In this document: positions 35,484-44,731 of the stretch, in pieces | How positions within the stretch are numbered: the first letter of the stretch is position 1 | Layout of the letters: the number at the start of each line of letters is the position of its first letter | Assembly (NCBI RefSeq): GCF_001688725.2 | Contig: NZ_CP015401.2 | Span: 496,001 to 560,000, forward strand | Source: Bacteroides caecimuris | GTDB lineage: Bacteria > Bacteroidota > Bacteroidia > Bacteroidales > Bacteroidaceae | Length of the DNA: 64,000 bases | Direction: 5' to 3' | Made by a program: the position numbers and the translations under genes | Notes under the pieces: generated by a model | Told to the model about the DNA's origin: nothing | What the model saw: the letters and a program-made list of their open reading frames with translations, nothing else | Databases searched by the model: none

Positions 35484-35500
35484 TTCGTAACCTGTAATAA
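35472..35500 (+). repeat. gtaatttgtaattcgtaac spacer repeat
   Basis: Inverse copy of the words at 20223-20252. It overlaps the end of the AAA ATPase gene and fills the spacer before the DUF4435 gene. Confidence 0.55.
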
Positions 35501-35505
35501 AATAA

Positions 35506-36534
35506 ATGGCAACTTCACTACGAGATAATCTGACTTCTTCTTATTTCAATGCCGCCCATAAGCTTTATCCGAAGAAAGCCCGCCGACGTATCATCGCTTA
35601 CGTAGAAAGCTATGACGATATCGCTTTCTGGCGCACATTGCTTGAAGAGTTTGAAGACGACGAACACTATTTCCAAGTGATGCTTCCTTCGGCCACCTCC
35701 CTGGCAAAAGGAAAAAAGATGGTGCTCATGAACACGCTGAATACAGCCGAATTGGGGAGAAGTCTGATTGCCTGTGTGGACAGTGACTACGATTTCCTGT
35801 TGCAGGGAGCTACCAATACCTCCCGTAAAATCAACCGGAACAGGTATATTTTTCAGACTTATACCTACGCCATTGAAAACTATCATTGTTTTGCCGAAAG
35901 CCTTCACGAAGTATGTGTGCAGGCTACGCTGAATGACCATTCCATTTTAGATTTCAACTTCTATCTGAAGAAGTACTCCGAAATTGTATATCCGCTTTTT
36001 CTCTGGAATGTATGGTTCTATCGTCAACGGGATACTTACACCTTTCCCATGTACGATTTCCATACCTATACTTCTTTGCGCGAGATTAATCTCCGGCATC
36101 CGGAAAAGAGCTTGGAATCTCTTCAACAACGGGTTAATCAGAAGTTGGCAGAGTTGAAAAGGAAATTCCCCCATAACATTAATCAGGTGAATGGATTGCG
36201 AACTGAATTTAAGGAACTGGGCTTGGTGCCGGAGACTACTTACTTGTATATGCAAGGACACCATGTGATGGATAATGTGGTAATGAAACTACTGATTCCG
36301 GTCTGTACCGTGCTGCGCCGTGAACGGGAACAGGAAATCAAGCGACTCGCCGAACACAATGAGCAATTCAGAAACGAACTGACTTGTTATCAGAACAGCC
36401 AGGTGAACGTAGAAATCATGCTCAAGAAGAATGTAGCCTACAAAAGACTCTTTCATTATGATTGGTTACGGCAGGATATCAGTGAATATTTGGAAGAAGG
36501 AAAGAATAAAGAAGAAAAGAAGCAGAAATCATAA
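35506..36534 (+). CDS. DUF4435 protein, AriB-like Toprim-type nuclease candidate
   Basis: 342 aa. The N-terminal part has the pattern expected of a Toprim-like fold: a glutamate after the first strand (RRIIAYVESYDDIAFW, E34) and a DxD after a later strand (LIACVDSDYDFLL, D92 and D94), with KGKK near 69-72 between them. The C-terminal half is helical and basic (REREQEIKRLAEHNEQFR). In PARIS systems the DUF4435 partner is a nuclease held inactive by the ATPase until triggered. Here the acidic residues appear intact. It follows the ATPase by 22 bp and precedes the mscS gene by 37 bp. No integrase or other defence gene is nearby, so a core-genome role is possible. Confidence 0.82.
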   Translation: MATSLRDNLTSSYFNAAHKLYPKKARRRIIAYVESYDDIAFWRTLLEEFEDDEHYFQVMLPSATSLAKGKKMVLMNTLNTAELGRSLIACVDSDYDFLLQGATNTSRKINRNRYIFQTYTYAIENYHCFAESLHEVCVQATLNDHSILDFNFYLKKYSEIVYPLFLWNVWFYRQRDTYTFPMYDFHTYTSLREINLRHPEKSLESLQQRVNQKLAELKRKFPHNINQVNGLRTEFKELGLVPETTYLYMQGHHVMDNVVMKLLIPVCTVLRREREQEIKRLAEHNEQFRNELTCYQNSQVNVEIMLKKNVAYKRLFHYDWLRQDISEYLEEGKNKEEKKQKS

Positions 36535-36571
36535 ATAAAAGAAAAACTAAAAAAGAGAGAGACGATTGCTT

Positions 36572-37912
36572 ATGAAAGAAGTGAAGGAAGTGGTTGATAC
36601 AGTGAGTGTAGCATTGGCAAACGGGCAACCTGAAGAGGTCGGTAATGTAGTGATGCAAGAAGTGAATCATGCTTTGCTCTCGATGGGAGTGGATGAAGCT
36701 ATGGCTGATAAGATTGATAATATTATCATCTTATTGTTTATTATTGGGATAGCACTACTTGCCAATCTGATTTGTCGCAAGATTATTCTGCGCACTGTGG
36801 CTAAATTGGTGAAACAGACGAAAGCAACTTGGGATGATATTGTATTTAATGATAAAGTAATGGTGAACATCAGTAGGATGGTGGCGCCTGTATTGATTTA
36901 TATATCTATTCCTATTGCCTTTCCCGAACATGCAGACTCTGCTTTGCTTGATTTTCTTCGAAGACTTTGCATGGTTTATATCCTTGCTGTCTTTCTTCGC
37001 TTCGTTAGTGCTTTGTTTACGGCTGTGTATCTGGTATATAGCGCGCGTGAACAATATAAAGACAAACCTTTGAAGGGACTTTTGCAGACAGCACAAGTCA
37101 TTCTTTTCTTTATAGGAGCTATTGTCATTATCAGTATTCTGATAAAGCAGAGTCCGGTGGTATTGCTGACCGGATTGGGAGCTTCTGCTGCCGTTCTGAT
37201 GTTGGTTTTCAAAGATAGTATTATGGGATTTGTCTCCGGTATCCAGCTTTCTGCCAATAATATGCTGAAGGTAGGCGATTGGATCACGATGCCGAAATAC
37301 GGTGCGGACGGTACAGTGATAGAAGTAACATTGAATACCGTAAAAGTACGTAACTTCGACAATACCATCACCACTATTCCTCCTTACCTGTTGATTAGTG
37401 ATTCTTTCCAAAACTGGCAGGGAATGCAGGAATCCGGCGGACGTCGTGTGAAACGTTCCATCAATATAGATATGACTAGTGTTCAATTCTGTACGCCGGA
37501 AATGTTGGCAAAATACCGGAAGATACAACTGTTGAAAGACTATGTGGATGAAACGGAAAAGGTAGTGGAAGAATATAATAAGAAACATCATATCGACAAC
37601 TCTGTGTTAGTGAATGGACGTCGGCAAACAAACCTGGGAGTTTTCCGCGCCTATCTGACCAACTATTTGAAAAATCTCCCTACCGTCAATCAAGACCTGA
37701 CCTGTATGGTACGTCAGCTTCAGCCTACCGAAACCGGTATCCCACTGGAACTTTATTTCTTTTCTGCCAATAAAGTGTGGGTTGCCTACGAAGGTATACA
37801 GGCAGATGTTTTCGATCATGTGCTTGCCATTATTCCTGAATTCGATTTGCGTGTCTTCCAGAATCCGTCCGGGTCGGATCTCCGGCGGATAGGAGTAAAG
37901 ATAGAAAACTAA
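36572..37912 (+). CDS. MscS-family mechanosensitive ion channel
   Basis: 446 aa, with the ATG at 36572 preceded by the purine-rich aaaagagagagac. Four membrane segments (about 48-67, 105-125, 130-150, 170-195) lead to the pore-lining helix, which has alternating Gly/Ala (LLTGLGASAAVLMLVFKDSIMGFVSG). The conserved beta domain follows: LKVGDWITMPKYGADGTVIEV and VRNFDNTITTIPPYLL. A longer cytoplasmic C-terminus (about 290-446) is of the YbdG type. It relieves osmotic downshock; it is 37 bp after the DUF4435 gene. Confidence 0.92.
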   Translation: MKEVKEVVDTVSVALANGQPEEVGNVVMQEVNHALLSMGVDEAMADKIDNIIILLFIIGIALLANLICRKIILRTVAKLVKQTKATWDDIVFNDKVMVNISRMVAPVLIYISIPIAFPEHADSALLDFLRRLCMVYILAVFLRFVSALFTAVYLVYSAREQYKDKPLKGLLQTAQVILFFIGAIVIISILIKQSPVVLLTGLGASAAVLMLVFKDSIMGFVSGIQLSANNMLKVGDWITMPKYGADGTVIEVTLNTVKVRNFDNTITTIPPYLLISDSFQNWQGMQESGGRRVKRSINIDMTSVQFCTPEMLAKYRKIQLLKDYVDETEKVVEEYNKKHHIDNSVLVNGRRQTNLGVFRAYLTNYLKNLPTVNQDLTCMVRQLQPTETGIPLELYFFSANKVWVAYEGIQADVFDHVLAIIPEFDLRVFQNPSGSDLRRIGVKIEN

Positions 37913-37990
37913 CCAAACGATAAAACGCTTATAAATTTGTTATTACTATGGCTACACCGTTATCCAACCGGATCATCCTATGCGGTCATT

Positions 37991-38073
37991 AAATTTAACG
38001 TCAGTTCGATATAAGTTCTCCCGCATGGCTTCCCCTCCTTCGGGAAAATTTATATCGAACTGACGTTAAGTTT
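37991..38073. repeat. 32-bp-arm inverted repeat, repeat family A hairpin form
   Basis: Left arm 37991-38022 and right arm 38042-38073 pair with three mismatches (core taacgtcagttcgatataa). The loop contains cccctccttc. The arm is shared with the repeat at 779-850 and in part with 24357. It may be a miniature mobile element remnant or a convergent-gene terminator. Confidence 0.8.
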
Positions 38074-38241
38074 ATGACGATCCTGTATGAACTCTTTCTC
38101 TTTGAGGAAGAGGCATATACCTTGTCGAGTTCATCTTTTGCCAAGATAGACATTCTGTCTTACAATGATACAAAATATGCAAACAGACAACGAGCGATAC
38201 AGAATCTTCCTTCCTCATTAATAAAAGCGACTTTTGTATAG

Positions 38242-38300
38242 AAGAAACGGTCTTGGTTTTGATGTCGATTGATACTGACATGAAACCAAGACCGTTTCTT
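38242..38300 (-). terminator. Terminator of the nuo operon
   Basis: aagaaacggtcttggttt and aaaccaagaccgtttctt pair perfectly over 18 bp around a 23-nt loop, 20 bp after the nuoN stop codon. Confidence 0.8.
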
Positions 38301-38319
38301 TGGTGAAAAGGTAGTCCGT

Positions 38320-39759
38320 TTAAATTCCGAACGACAGTTTATCGATGGATTGATATACGATACTTGCAATACCCAGTCCGATGATACCCAGTGTGCAGAG
38401 TGCTAGTCCCCATTTCGTGCAACGGTCGCTGCGGAAAGTAGGAATCGGGTTGTCGGAAGGGGTGATGTACATTGCTTTTACAATCAATAGATAGTAATAC
38501 AAAGAAATCACAGTATTTGCCAATGCAATGAATACCAACAAGTGGAAACCTGCATCGAAAGTAGCCATGAAGATAAAGAATTTAGAGAAGAATCCGGCAA
38601 ACGGAGGGATGCCTGCCAATGAGAACAGAGACAGAGTCATCAAGAGAGCGATTTTGGGGTTCGTTTTATAAAGTCCTGCGTAATCTTCGAGCGTGAATTT
38701 CTGACTGCGTAGTGCCACAATAGTAATTACGGCAAATACTCCGAGGTTGGCGACAGCGTAGACTAATACGTAATATATCAAAGCTGTCATGCCTTGTGCC
38801 GTACCACCGATAACGCCTAACATAATATATCCCGCTTGCGAAATACTGGAGAACGCCATCAAACGTTTCAGGTTTTGCTGACGGACAGCAAATATATTGG
38901 CAATAGTGATAGAAGCGATGATTACCCAATAAAGTACTTCCTGCCAGTCATTGATCATTGGGGCGAATACTTTGATAAGGACGACCAATAATACAAATGC
39001 TGCCGATCCTTTTGATATAACACTCAAATAAGCGGTAACTGTACTCGGAGCGCCTTCGTAAACGTCTGCTGTCCATAAGTGGAACGGAACCAGTGATAAC
39101 TTGAATGCCATTCCTGTGAAGAAGAATACAAATGCCATGATTTGTAACGGATTTCCGTCGATATGGGCAGGGAGGTCATCGAAATAAAGAGTTCCGGCAG
39201 AACCATAAATCATTGACAGACCGAATAACAGCAATGCACTGGAGAAAAGAGCTGTCAGAATGTATTTGGCACCTGCTTCGGCAGAGTTGTGACGGTATTT
39301 ATCGAAGGCAATCAATGCTGCCATCGGAATAGAAGCTGTTTCGAGCCCGATGAAGAACATCAGGAAATGTCCGGCGGAAATCATGAGATACATACCAAAC
39401 AAGGTAGAGAGTGTAAGCACATAGAATTCTCCTTGTTTGAATGAAGTATCTTCTCTTTTCATCCATTCGTGCGCCATTAGGAAAACAATCAGTGTACCGA
39501 CGTTCAGGATCGATTTAACAATTGTGTGCATCGGTACATAGTGATACATGCCACCAAAGGCATCGGCAGCAGTTTCTGGAATCAAGTTGATAGCTGTATG
39601 GATAGCCATCAGAATAACGGGCAGCATGGTGTTCAGGCGTGCATTCCCACTATTTTTGTGTGCATCCGGACTCATGAAGAGGTCAGCTAGAAATAGCAGC
39701 AGTAAGACAGCTATGAGCGACAGCTCTTCTCGCATATATAGAAATTGTGAATAATCCAT
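38320..39759 (-). CDS. nuoN: NADH-quinone oxidoreductase subunit N
   Basis: An antiporter-like proton-pumping subunit of complex I; 479 aa with about 14 hydrophobic segments. Conserved features are [55 protein letters not shown] (with the buried Lys/His network) and [17 protein letters not shown]. It is the last gene of the nuo operon, 37 bp after nuoM, and has its own terminator. Confidence 0.96.
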   Translation of the reverse strand: MDYSQFLYMREELSLIAVLLLLFLADLFMSPDAHKNSGNARLNTMLPVILMAIHTAINLIPETAADAFGGMYHYVPMHTIVKSILNVGTLIVFLMAHEWMKREDTSFKQGEFYVLTLSTLFGMYLMISAGHFLMFFIGLETASIPMAALIAFDKYRHNSAEAGAKYILTALFSSALLLFGLSMIYGSAGTLYFDDLPAHIDGNPLQIMAFVFFFTGMAFKLSLVPFHLWTADVYEGAPSTVTAYLSVISKGSAAFVLLVVLIKVFAPMINDWQEVLYWVIIASITIANIFAVRQQNLKRLMAFSSISQAGYIMLGVIGGTAQGMTALIYYVLVYAVANLGVFAVITIVALRSQKFTLEDYAGLYKTNPKIALLMTLSLFSLAGIPPFAGFFSKFFIFMATFDAGFHLLVFIALANTVISLYYYLLIVKAMYITPSDNPIPTFRSDRCTKWGLALCTLGIIGLGIASIVYQSIDKLSFGI

Positions 39760-39796
39760 CTTGTATATTTATGAATTAAGAATGATGATTTATGAG

Positions 39797-41281
39797 TTAG
39801 GGGATTAGTTGTGAGACAACCGGTAATACGCTTTCACCAATCATGTGGCTAACCCAGAATGGAGCCATACCTAGTCCGGCAACACAAACGATGAGGCAGA
39901 TAACGGCTACACGTTCGTCCCACGTTGCATCGGTCAGTTCGAGGTGATGTTTGTTGGTGCAGGTTCCGTATAGGATCTTACCTACCAGGCGCAGGATATA
40001 GACTGCGGTAATCACAATCGAAGAGCAGGCGATGATGGTCAGTGTGCGGTGAAATAAGTCGTTGTTCTGGAAAGAGCCGACGAAGATAGTCATTTCAGCA
40101 ATGAAACCGCTTAATCCCGGCAGACCGAGGTTGGCAAGACCGGCAATTACATAACATACGCTAAGGAACGGCATAATCTTCATCAGACCGGCAAGCTCGC
40201 GAATGTCACGTGTATGTGTACGTCCATATATCATACCGATCAGAGCAAAGAACAAGGCTGTCATTAATCCGTGTGAAAGCATTTGAAGGATTGCTCCTGT
40301 TGCTGCTGTCTGATTTAGCATCAGAATGGCGAAAAGAACCAGTCCGCAGTGAGATACGGATGAATAAGCATTGATATATTTCAAGTCGGTCTGTACACAA
40401 GCGGAGAAGGCTCCGTAGACTACAGAGATGCCTGTCAGTATCAGGAATATCCAGGAAAGTTCGTTGGCTGCTTCCGGCATCAGATACATGGCGATACGGA
40501 AGCATCCGTAACCTCCCAGTTTCATCAATACTCCGGCATGAAGCATGGATACGGCAGTCGGGGCGGAAGCGTGACCGTCAGGACTCCATGTGTGGAATGG
40601 GAAAAGGGCGCCCAATACACCGAAGCCGAGGAAAGTCAGCGGGAACCAGATGCATTGCTGTGCAAAAGGTATGTTGTGCAACTGTGCAATTTCGAGAAGG
40701 TTCATGGTGGTTGCTCCCGAGCCGAAATAGATTCCGAGAATACCGATCAATAGGAAAGCGGAACCGCCCATCAGCATAAGAGTCAGTTTCATGGCTGCAT
40801 ATTCTTTACGTCCTGATCCCCATACACCAATCAGGAGGTACATCGGTATCAACGCAATTTCATAGAACATGAACATGGTGAACAAATCGACGGATATAAA
40901 GAATCCGAATACTCCCATAGACAACAGGGTGAACCAGAGGAAATATTCTTTCGTCAGCGGTTGCAGGCGCCAGGAAGCGAATGTACCGGTAAATACGATG
41001 ACAGCAGACAATAACAACATGGCTACCGAAATTCCGTCAACACCTACTGAATAAGATATGTGAAGCGGGGCATACCAAAGCGTGTCTGCACGGAAAAGCA
41101 TTTCTGCCGTGTTTCCAGCGCTACGTTCTCCCAGATAGAGGAATGTAAGTACGACGGAAGCAATCAGAAGTGCCGATGCGCCAGTAACCATAACCCCCCG
41201 GATGGCTTTGATTCCTCGTGCTGCCCAGAGTCCGGCAAGCATCAATAAGGGGATAAGTACGAATATGGATAAGAAATTCAT
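39797..41281 (-). CDS. nuoM: NADH-quinone oxidoreductase subunit M
   Basis: An antiporter-like membrane subunit; 494 aa. The key glutamate is in MFYEIALIPMYLLIGVWG, and the helix-break region is FPFHTWSPDGHASAPTAVSM. LKYINAYSSVSHCGLV follows. It lies 38 bp after nuoL. Confidence 0.97.
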   Translation of the reverse strand: MNFLSIFVLIPLLMLAGLWAARGIKAIRGVMVTGASALLIASVVLTFLYLGERSAGNTAEMLFRADTLWYAPLHISYSVGVDGISVAMLLLSAVIVFTGTFASWRLQPLTKEYFLWFTLLSMGVFGFFISVDLFTMFMFYEIALIPMYLLIGVWGSGRKEYAAMKLTLMLMGGSAFLLIGILGIYFGSGATTMNLLEIAQLHNIPFAQQCIWFPLTFLGFGVLGALFPFHTWSPDGHASAPTAVSMLHAGVLMKLGGYGCFRIAMYLMPEAANELSWIFLILTGISVVYGAFSACVQTDLKYINAYSSVSHCGLVLFAILMLNQTAATGAILQMLSHGLMTALFFALIGMIYGRTHTRDIRELAGLMKIMPFLSVCYVIAGLANLGLPGLSGFIAEMTIFVGSFQNNDLFHRTLTIIACSSIVITAVYILRLVGKILYGTCTNKHHLELTDATWDERVAVICLIVCVAGLGMAPFWVSHMIGESVLPVVSQLIP

Positions 41282-41319
41282 CTTTATGATTTACTATTTA
41301 AAGATTTACTATTTACTAT

Positions 41320-43269
41320 TTAGAGAATCAGCAGTAGGATAAGTGCCAGTGCACCGCAAAGGAACACATACGTATATTGTTGTACCTGACCGCTCTGCAA
41401 ACCACGAATCTCGTCGCTTGTTGTATTGGTGGCCCATGCCAGGAAGTCAAAGAAGCCATCCACTACATGACGGTCGAACCATGCGATAGGAGTAGAGATG
41501 CAGCGGAAGATAATCTTATGCGTAATAAACTGGTAGATATCATCAATGTAGAAGCGATTATAGGCTGCCTTGTGCATACCTTTGAATCGTTTTGCCAACG
41601 AATCGGCAACAGGCTGTTTGGCATTCTTGTACATCCATGTAGCGATTGCAATCGAAATAATCGCAATAACAACGCTCGTAATAGCTACTGACGGATCGAG
41701 ATGGATAGAATAAGATTCACCATTCGAACTGATGAAGTGTCCGAAAGGAATAAATCCTGCCCCACAAGTTACAACTGCCAGGAACATTAACGGGAAAGTC
41801 ATAGCCAGCGGACTTTCGTGTGGGTGGCAAGGGCGACAAGGGCGGCAAGGTGCCGCTTCCAAGTTTCCGTGCGGCGTGTTATGTTCCGAATGGGAACTTG
41901 CCCGGGGCGGCTCGCTCCCCCAGAAAATACCGTAGTAGAGGCGGAACATATAGAAAGCTGTCATTGCGGCGATGACTGTCATCACCCATCCCATTACAGG
42001 GCTGTATTGGAAACAAGCAGCCAGAATTTCATCTTTCGAGAAGAAGCCCGAGAACGGAGGAATACCGGCAATAGCCAGACAAGCAATCAGGAATGTCCAG
42101 TGAGTGATCGGCATATATTTGCGTAAACCTCCCATAGCGGACATTTCATTAGAATGTACAGCATGAATGATGCTACCTGCACCGAGGAAGAGCAATGCCT
42201 TAAACATGGCATGTGTGAAAAGGTGGAACATGGAAGCCATGTAGCCCAAACCTCCTTCGTGCGGATTCATGGAAGTACAAACACCCAAGGCTACCATCAT
42301 GAAACCAATCTGTGAAATGGTAGAGAAAGCCAATACGCGTTTGATGTCTGATTGCACGCAAGCCACACTTGCTGCATAGAATGCAGTGATTGCACCTACC
42401 CAAGCAACCATGTGCAGCGTATTCGGTGCGTATGCAATGAAAAGTGGGAACATACGTGCCACCAGATATACACCGGCAACTACCATGGTAGCCGCATGAA
42501 TCAATGCGCTGACCGGAGTAGGACCTTCCATGGCGTCCGGCAACCAGATATGCAACGGGAACATGGCACTTTTACCGGCACCACCGACAAACATCAGTCC
42601 GAGAGCCAACGGAAGCATAGAAGCTCCACCGCTTATCAAGGATACCGTATCCGGAGTGAATCCGAATGTACCACCGTAATATCCGTAAATCAGGATACCG
42701 ATCAGGAAGCCCAAGTCAGCAAAGCGAGTAACAATAAACGCCTTCTTGGAAGCAGCGATGGCAGCTGGTTTTGTATAATAAAAACCGATTAGCAGGTAAG
42801 AACTTACCCCCACCAGCTCCCAAAAAAGGTACATCTGGAAGATGTTGGTTGCAACGACCAATCCCAGCATAGACATGGTAAACAGGGATAGGAAAGCGTA
42901 ATAGCGTTGAAAACCGACTTCTCCTTTCATGTAACCGAAAGAGTAGATATGTACCATCAGTGACACTGTAGAGATGACGATCAACATCATTACCGATATA
43001 GGATCGAGCAGGATGCCCAAATCGAAGTGTAAGGTCTCTGTAAAAGGAAGCCACGTGAAATTATAAGGCATCAGTGTGGCGAATGTTCCGTCTTCCAGTC
43101 GTGGAGCGGAGAAATACTGGATAGCTGTGACATAGGATAGCACTGCTACTGCTCCCAATATCAGCGTACCGATTGTACCCGCTGTCCGGTGGGACATCCA
43201 TTTACCTCCGATTCCCAATATGAGAAAGGAGAAGAAAGGAAGAAGGAGTATTAGAATTGTTAGTTCCAT
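41320..43269 (-). CDS. nuoL: NADH-quinone oxidoreductase subunit L
   Basis: The largest antiporter-like subunit, carrying the long lateral helix at its C-terminus; 649 aa. Conserved features are LFWELVGVSSYLLIGF, FPLHIWLPDAMEGPTPVSAL and IKRVLAFSTISQIGFMM. Between about residues 445 and 483 there is an unusual hydrophilic insert ending C-R-P-C-R-P-C-H-P-H, encoded by a tandem caagggcggcaagg-type repeat on the plus strand (41826-41851). The loop is variable in other bacteria, so the insert is probably tolerated. Confidence 0.96.
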   Translation of the reverse strand: MELTILILLLPFFSFLILGIGGKWMSHRTAGTIGTLILGAVAVLSYVTAIQYFSAPRLEDGTFATLMPYNFTWLPFTETLHFDLGILLDPISVMMLIVISTVSLMVHIYSFGYMKGEVGFQRYYAFLSLFTMSMLGLVVATNIFQMYLFWELVGVSSYLLIGFYYTKPAAIAASKKAFIVTRFADLGFLIGILIYGYYGGTFGFTPDTVSLISGGASMLPLALGLMFVGGAGKSAMFPLHIWLPDAMEGPTPVSALIHAATMVVAGVYLVARMFPLFIAYAPNTLHMVAWVGAITAFYAASVACVQSDIKRVLAFSTISQIGFMMVALGVCTSMNPHEGGLGYMASMFHLFTHAMFKALLFLGAGSIIHAVHSNEMSAMGGLRKYMPITHWTFLIACLAIAGIPPFSGFFSKDEILAACFQYSPVMGWVMTVIAAMTAFYMFRLYYGIFWGSEPPRASSHSEHNTPHGNLEAAPCRPCRPCHPHESPLAMTFPLMFLAVVTCGAGFIPFGHFISSNGESYSIHLDPSVAITSVVIAIISIAIATWMYKNAKQPVADSLAKRFKGMHKAAYNRFYIDDIYQFITHKIIFRCISTPIAWFDRHVVDGFFDFLAWATNTTSDEIRGLQSGQVQQYTYVFLCGALALILLLIL

Positions 43270-43369
43270 ACAGTTTTATTTAATTACTTGAGTTATTATT
43301 AATTCTTGGTCTTATAGCTTATCATCACTATATCCGGACCTTTTGTTTGGTTTCATGGTGTGAAACAAA

Positions 43370-43678
43370 TCACCACTTCAGCTCATCCAGGTTGCGCACT
43401 TGAATGCTTCGAAGATTACGATAAATGTTAATCATGATGGCGATAGCTATTGCAGTTTCCGCAGCCGAGATGGCGATGGAAAAGAGTGCAAAGAAATAAC
43501 CCTCCATTCCCCCCGGAAAAAGGAATCGATTGAATACGGCGAAGTTGATGTCCGTAGCATTCAGCATTAACTCTACAGAAATCAGGATAGCCAGTGTATT
43601 TCGGCGGGTAAAGAATCCATAGATTCCTGCAAACATCATGATGGTAGAAACTACCAGGTAATATTCCATGTGTATCAT
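43370..43678 (-). CDS. nuoK: NADH-quinone oxidoreductase subunit K
   Basis: 102 aa with three membrane helices, the normal size. The two conserved buried glutamates are in LISVELMLNATDINF and SAAETAIAIAIMINIYR. ATG 43678 and ATG 43669 are both possible starts. It sits 100 bp before nuoL, the largest gap within the operon. Confidence 0.96.
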   Translation of the reverse strand: MIHMEYYLVVSTIMMFAGIYGFFTRRNTLAILISVELMLNATDINFAVFNRFLFPGGMEGYFFALFSIAISAAETAIAIAIMINIYRNLRSIQVRNLDELKW

Positions 43679-43715
43679 ATTCGAACTCTATTTTGATAGT
43701 TAATACTTAAAATTC

Positions 43716-44228
43716 CTATCTCTTACGTGCAATCATGATGCCACCGATGATGCACGCCAGCAATAATATGCTGACAGCTTCGAAAGGCAATACATAGCCG
43801 TATTTGTCACTACTTAATAAAGCATTCCCGATAGCATGAATGTTAATTTCTAGCGGAGCCAGATTAGCTGTCTGCATGAAATTATGCTTCAACGTGATAA
43901 ACAAGATAATTGCTAAACCGGCAATCATCGTGGAAAGGCCTGCCAAGAGCCTACTTCGTTTCGCTTTCTCGGCCCGGTCGCCTTCTCCGCTGGTCAGCAA
44001 GATGGAGAATACATAAAGAACGACGATACCACCGGCATAAACCATGATCTGAACGGAACCCAGAAAGGTGTAACCCAGCAAAAAATAGATGCCTGCCGTG
44101 CCGAAGAGCACGAAGAGCAGGTAGGTGGCTGAGCGTACGATACGTTGGGTAGTCACTGTCATGATGGACATAGCAATGATAAATGCTGCCAAAAAGTAGA
44201 ATACTACTGTTTCAAGTGTTGATCCCAT
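43716..44228 (-). CDS. nuoJ: NADH-quinone oxidoreductase subunit J
   Basis: 170 aa, five hydrophobic segments. The conserved third helix is recognisable (LGYTFLGSVQIMVYAGGIVV), whose pi-bulge takes part in coupling in complex I. It follows the nuoI stop by 2 bp. Confidence 0.95.
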   Translation of the reverse strand: MGSTLETVVFYFLAAFIIAMSIMTVTTQRIVRSATYLLFVLFGTAGIYFLLGYTFLGSVQIMVYAGGIVVLYVFSILLTSGEGDRAEKAKRSRLLAGLSTMIAGLAIILFITLKHNFMQTANLAPLEINIHAIGNALLSSDKYGYVLPFEAVSILLLACIIGGIMIARKR

Positions 44229-44230
44229 AT

Positions 44231-44728
44231 CTAAACTTCTTTTTTCTTTTCTATTACTTTACTACCGTCGTGGTTCAACTTCAGGACAAGTTTCGTCCGG
44301 TCGAAGACTGCATGTTCGAAGTTCTGGTCGAACGTGATGGCATCGTGCGGACAAGCATTGACACAGAGCTGGCAGAACATACAGGCCCCCAAATCATATT
44401 CATAGGTTGCCAGGATTTTCTTTTTCTTTCCATCTGCTGTTTCGACGGTTTCGCTGGTCACTTTGATTGTATCGTTCGGACAAGCCATTTGGCACAGTCC
44501 GCAAGCTACACAGCGATGTTCATTATTCTCATTGTGGGGCATATTCAGCGTACCACGGAAACGGTCGAACATTTTCAGCTCTTTCCGGTTTTCGGGATAT
44601 TGCTCGGTCACTTTCTTACGGAAGTATACCTTGATGCTGGTTTTCATACCCGTTGCCAGTGTACTGATGCCATGCACCAGACCACCTAAGTACGTATATT
44701 TTTTATCTTTATATTCCATAATTTTCAT
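44231..44728 (-). CDS. nuoI: NADH-quinone oxidoreductase subunit I (two 4Fe-4S clusters)
   Basis: 165 aa. The two ferredoxin motifs are complete: CVACGLCQMACP and CMFCQLCVNACP, which carry clusters N6a and N6b. The ATG at 44728 lies 3 bp past the nuoH stop and is preferred for coupling; ATG 44719 is possible. The C-terminus is long and Lys-rich. In a complex without NuoEFG, this subunit would be near the entry point of electrons. Confidence 0.96.
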   Translation of the reverse strand: MKIMEYKDKKYTYLGGLVHGISTLATGMKTSIKVYFRKKVTEQYPENRKELKMFDRFRGTLNMPHNENNEHRCVACGLCQMACPNDTIKVTSETVETADGKKKKILATYEYDLGACMFCQLCVNACPHDAITFDQNFEHAVFDRTKLVLKLNHDGSKVIEKKKEV

Positions 44729-44731
44729 TTA

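Larger units (their letters stand above)
37913..38319. other. 407-bp convergent gap with two hairpins
   Basis: Between mscS and nuoN (convergent). It holds the 83-bp hairpin 37991-38073 and the nuo terminator 38242-38300. Short open frames here overlap these structures and are not supported. Confidence 0.6.

Noticed and set aside
34591..37912. Genomic island with phage defence genes
   Set aside because: No integrase, tRNA-end duplication or shift in composition was noticed around the AAA/DUF4435 pair; its flanks look like ordinary core genes.
38072..38369. Short open frames after mscS on the minus strand
   Set aside because: They overlap the repeat A hairpin and the nuo terminator and have no recognisable sequence.
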